Of a stretch of 6,274 nucleotides of DNA, positions 6,166 through 6,274 are shown piece after piece. The position numbers and the translations under genes were made by a program. Below the pieces are notes generated by a model. It had not been told where the DNA came from. It saw only the letters and a program-made list of their open reading frames with translations, and made no database searches. Origin of the DNA: Ruminococcus sp. UBA3387 (GTDB lineage: Bacteria > Bacillota > Clostridia > Oscillospirales > Ruminococcaceae); the NCBI GenBank assembly GCA_002358895.1, contig DEPR01000007.1:9956-16229 (forward strand). Direction: 5' to 3'. Every line of letters begins with the position of its first letter. The stretch's first letter is position 1.

Positions 6166-6193
6166 ATTATAGGCGTGAAATTTTAATTGTCAA
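6166..6193 (-). promoter_or_regulatory. Sigma-A promoter of the HPr-like gene
   Basis: The minus strand has a -35 box TTGACA (6193-6188), a 16-base spacer and a -10 box TATAAT (6171-6166). Both hexamers are perfect. The start is predicted near 6160, leaving a leader of about 75 bases before the ATG at 6081-6083. Confidence 0.9.
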
Positions 6194-6200
6194 GAGAAAT

Positions 6201-6229
6201 TTGCAAAAAAAAATAAAATATAGTATAAT
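6201..6229 (+). promoter_or_regulatory. Possible divergent promoter leading out of the right edge
   Basis: The plus strand has TTGCAA (6201-6206), a 17-base A-rich spacer and TATAAT (6224-6229). It would transcribe rightwards, away from the HPr-like gene. No coding region can be confirmed in the remaining 45 bases, and such matches arise easily in AT-rich DNA. Confidence 0.3.
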
Positions 6230-6274
6230 AGTCAATAGCACTAATTATGACTAAATGTTTTTGTGCAACATTGC

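Noticed and set aside
4533..6269. Shared 11-mer TTTTGTGCAAC at 4533-4543 and 6259-6269
   Set aside because: An 11-base match in 6 kb of AT-rich sequence is expected by chance, and the flanks do not match.

Overview
The window reads as ordinary chromosomal DNA from a low-GC Gram-positive anaerobe of class Clostridia. The best guess is an Oscillospiraceae/Ruminococcus-like gut bacterium. This rests on AT-rich spacers, strong AGGAGG-type ribosome binding sites, consensus sigma-A promoters, the DUF512-der gene pair typical of Clostridia, and an HPr-like protein lacking its active histidine, a form I recall from that group. The genus-level guess is an inference.

Every supported gene lies on the minus strand, so transcription runs from high to low coordinates. 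In that order: (1) a monocistronic HPr-like gene (6083-5853) with a strong promoter and a strong intrinsic terminator; (2) a secreted DacF/PBP5-type D,D-carboxypeptidase homologue (5757-4561) in which all three catalytic motifs are altered; (3) pgi, glucose-6-phosphate isomerase (4447-3116), with its own promoter, followed by a small P-loop protein of unknown function (3058-2654); (4) a consensus promoter driving yceD (DUF177, 2573-2127) and rpmF (ribosomal protein L32, 2085-1903); (5) after a terminator-like leader, a DUF512 PDZ/radical-SAM-like protein (1779-481) and the first 143 codons of der/engA (429-1, cut by the left edge).

The left half has a ribosome theme: YceD, L32 and Der all connect to 50S subunit or 23S rRNA biology, with the DUF512 protein between them. 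The right half mixes central carbon metabolism (Pgi), a PTS-like regulatory protein, and the cell envelope.

No mobile element, CRISPR array, tRNA, rRNA or phage gene is visible. I found no clearly new multi-gene system. The points most worth a second look are the carboxypeptidase homologue that appears catalytically dead, the HPr-like protein with no phosphorylatable histidine beside it, a possible attenuator with mutually exclusive hairpins between rpmF and the DUF512 gene, and a perfect inverted repeat inside the yceD-rpmF promoter.
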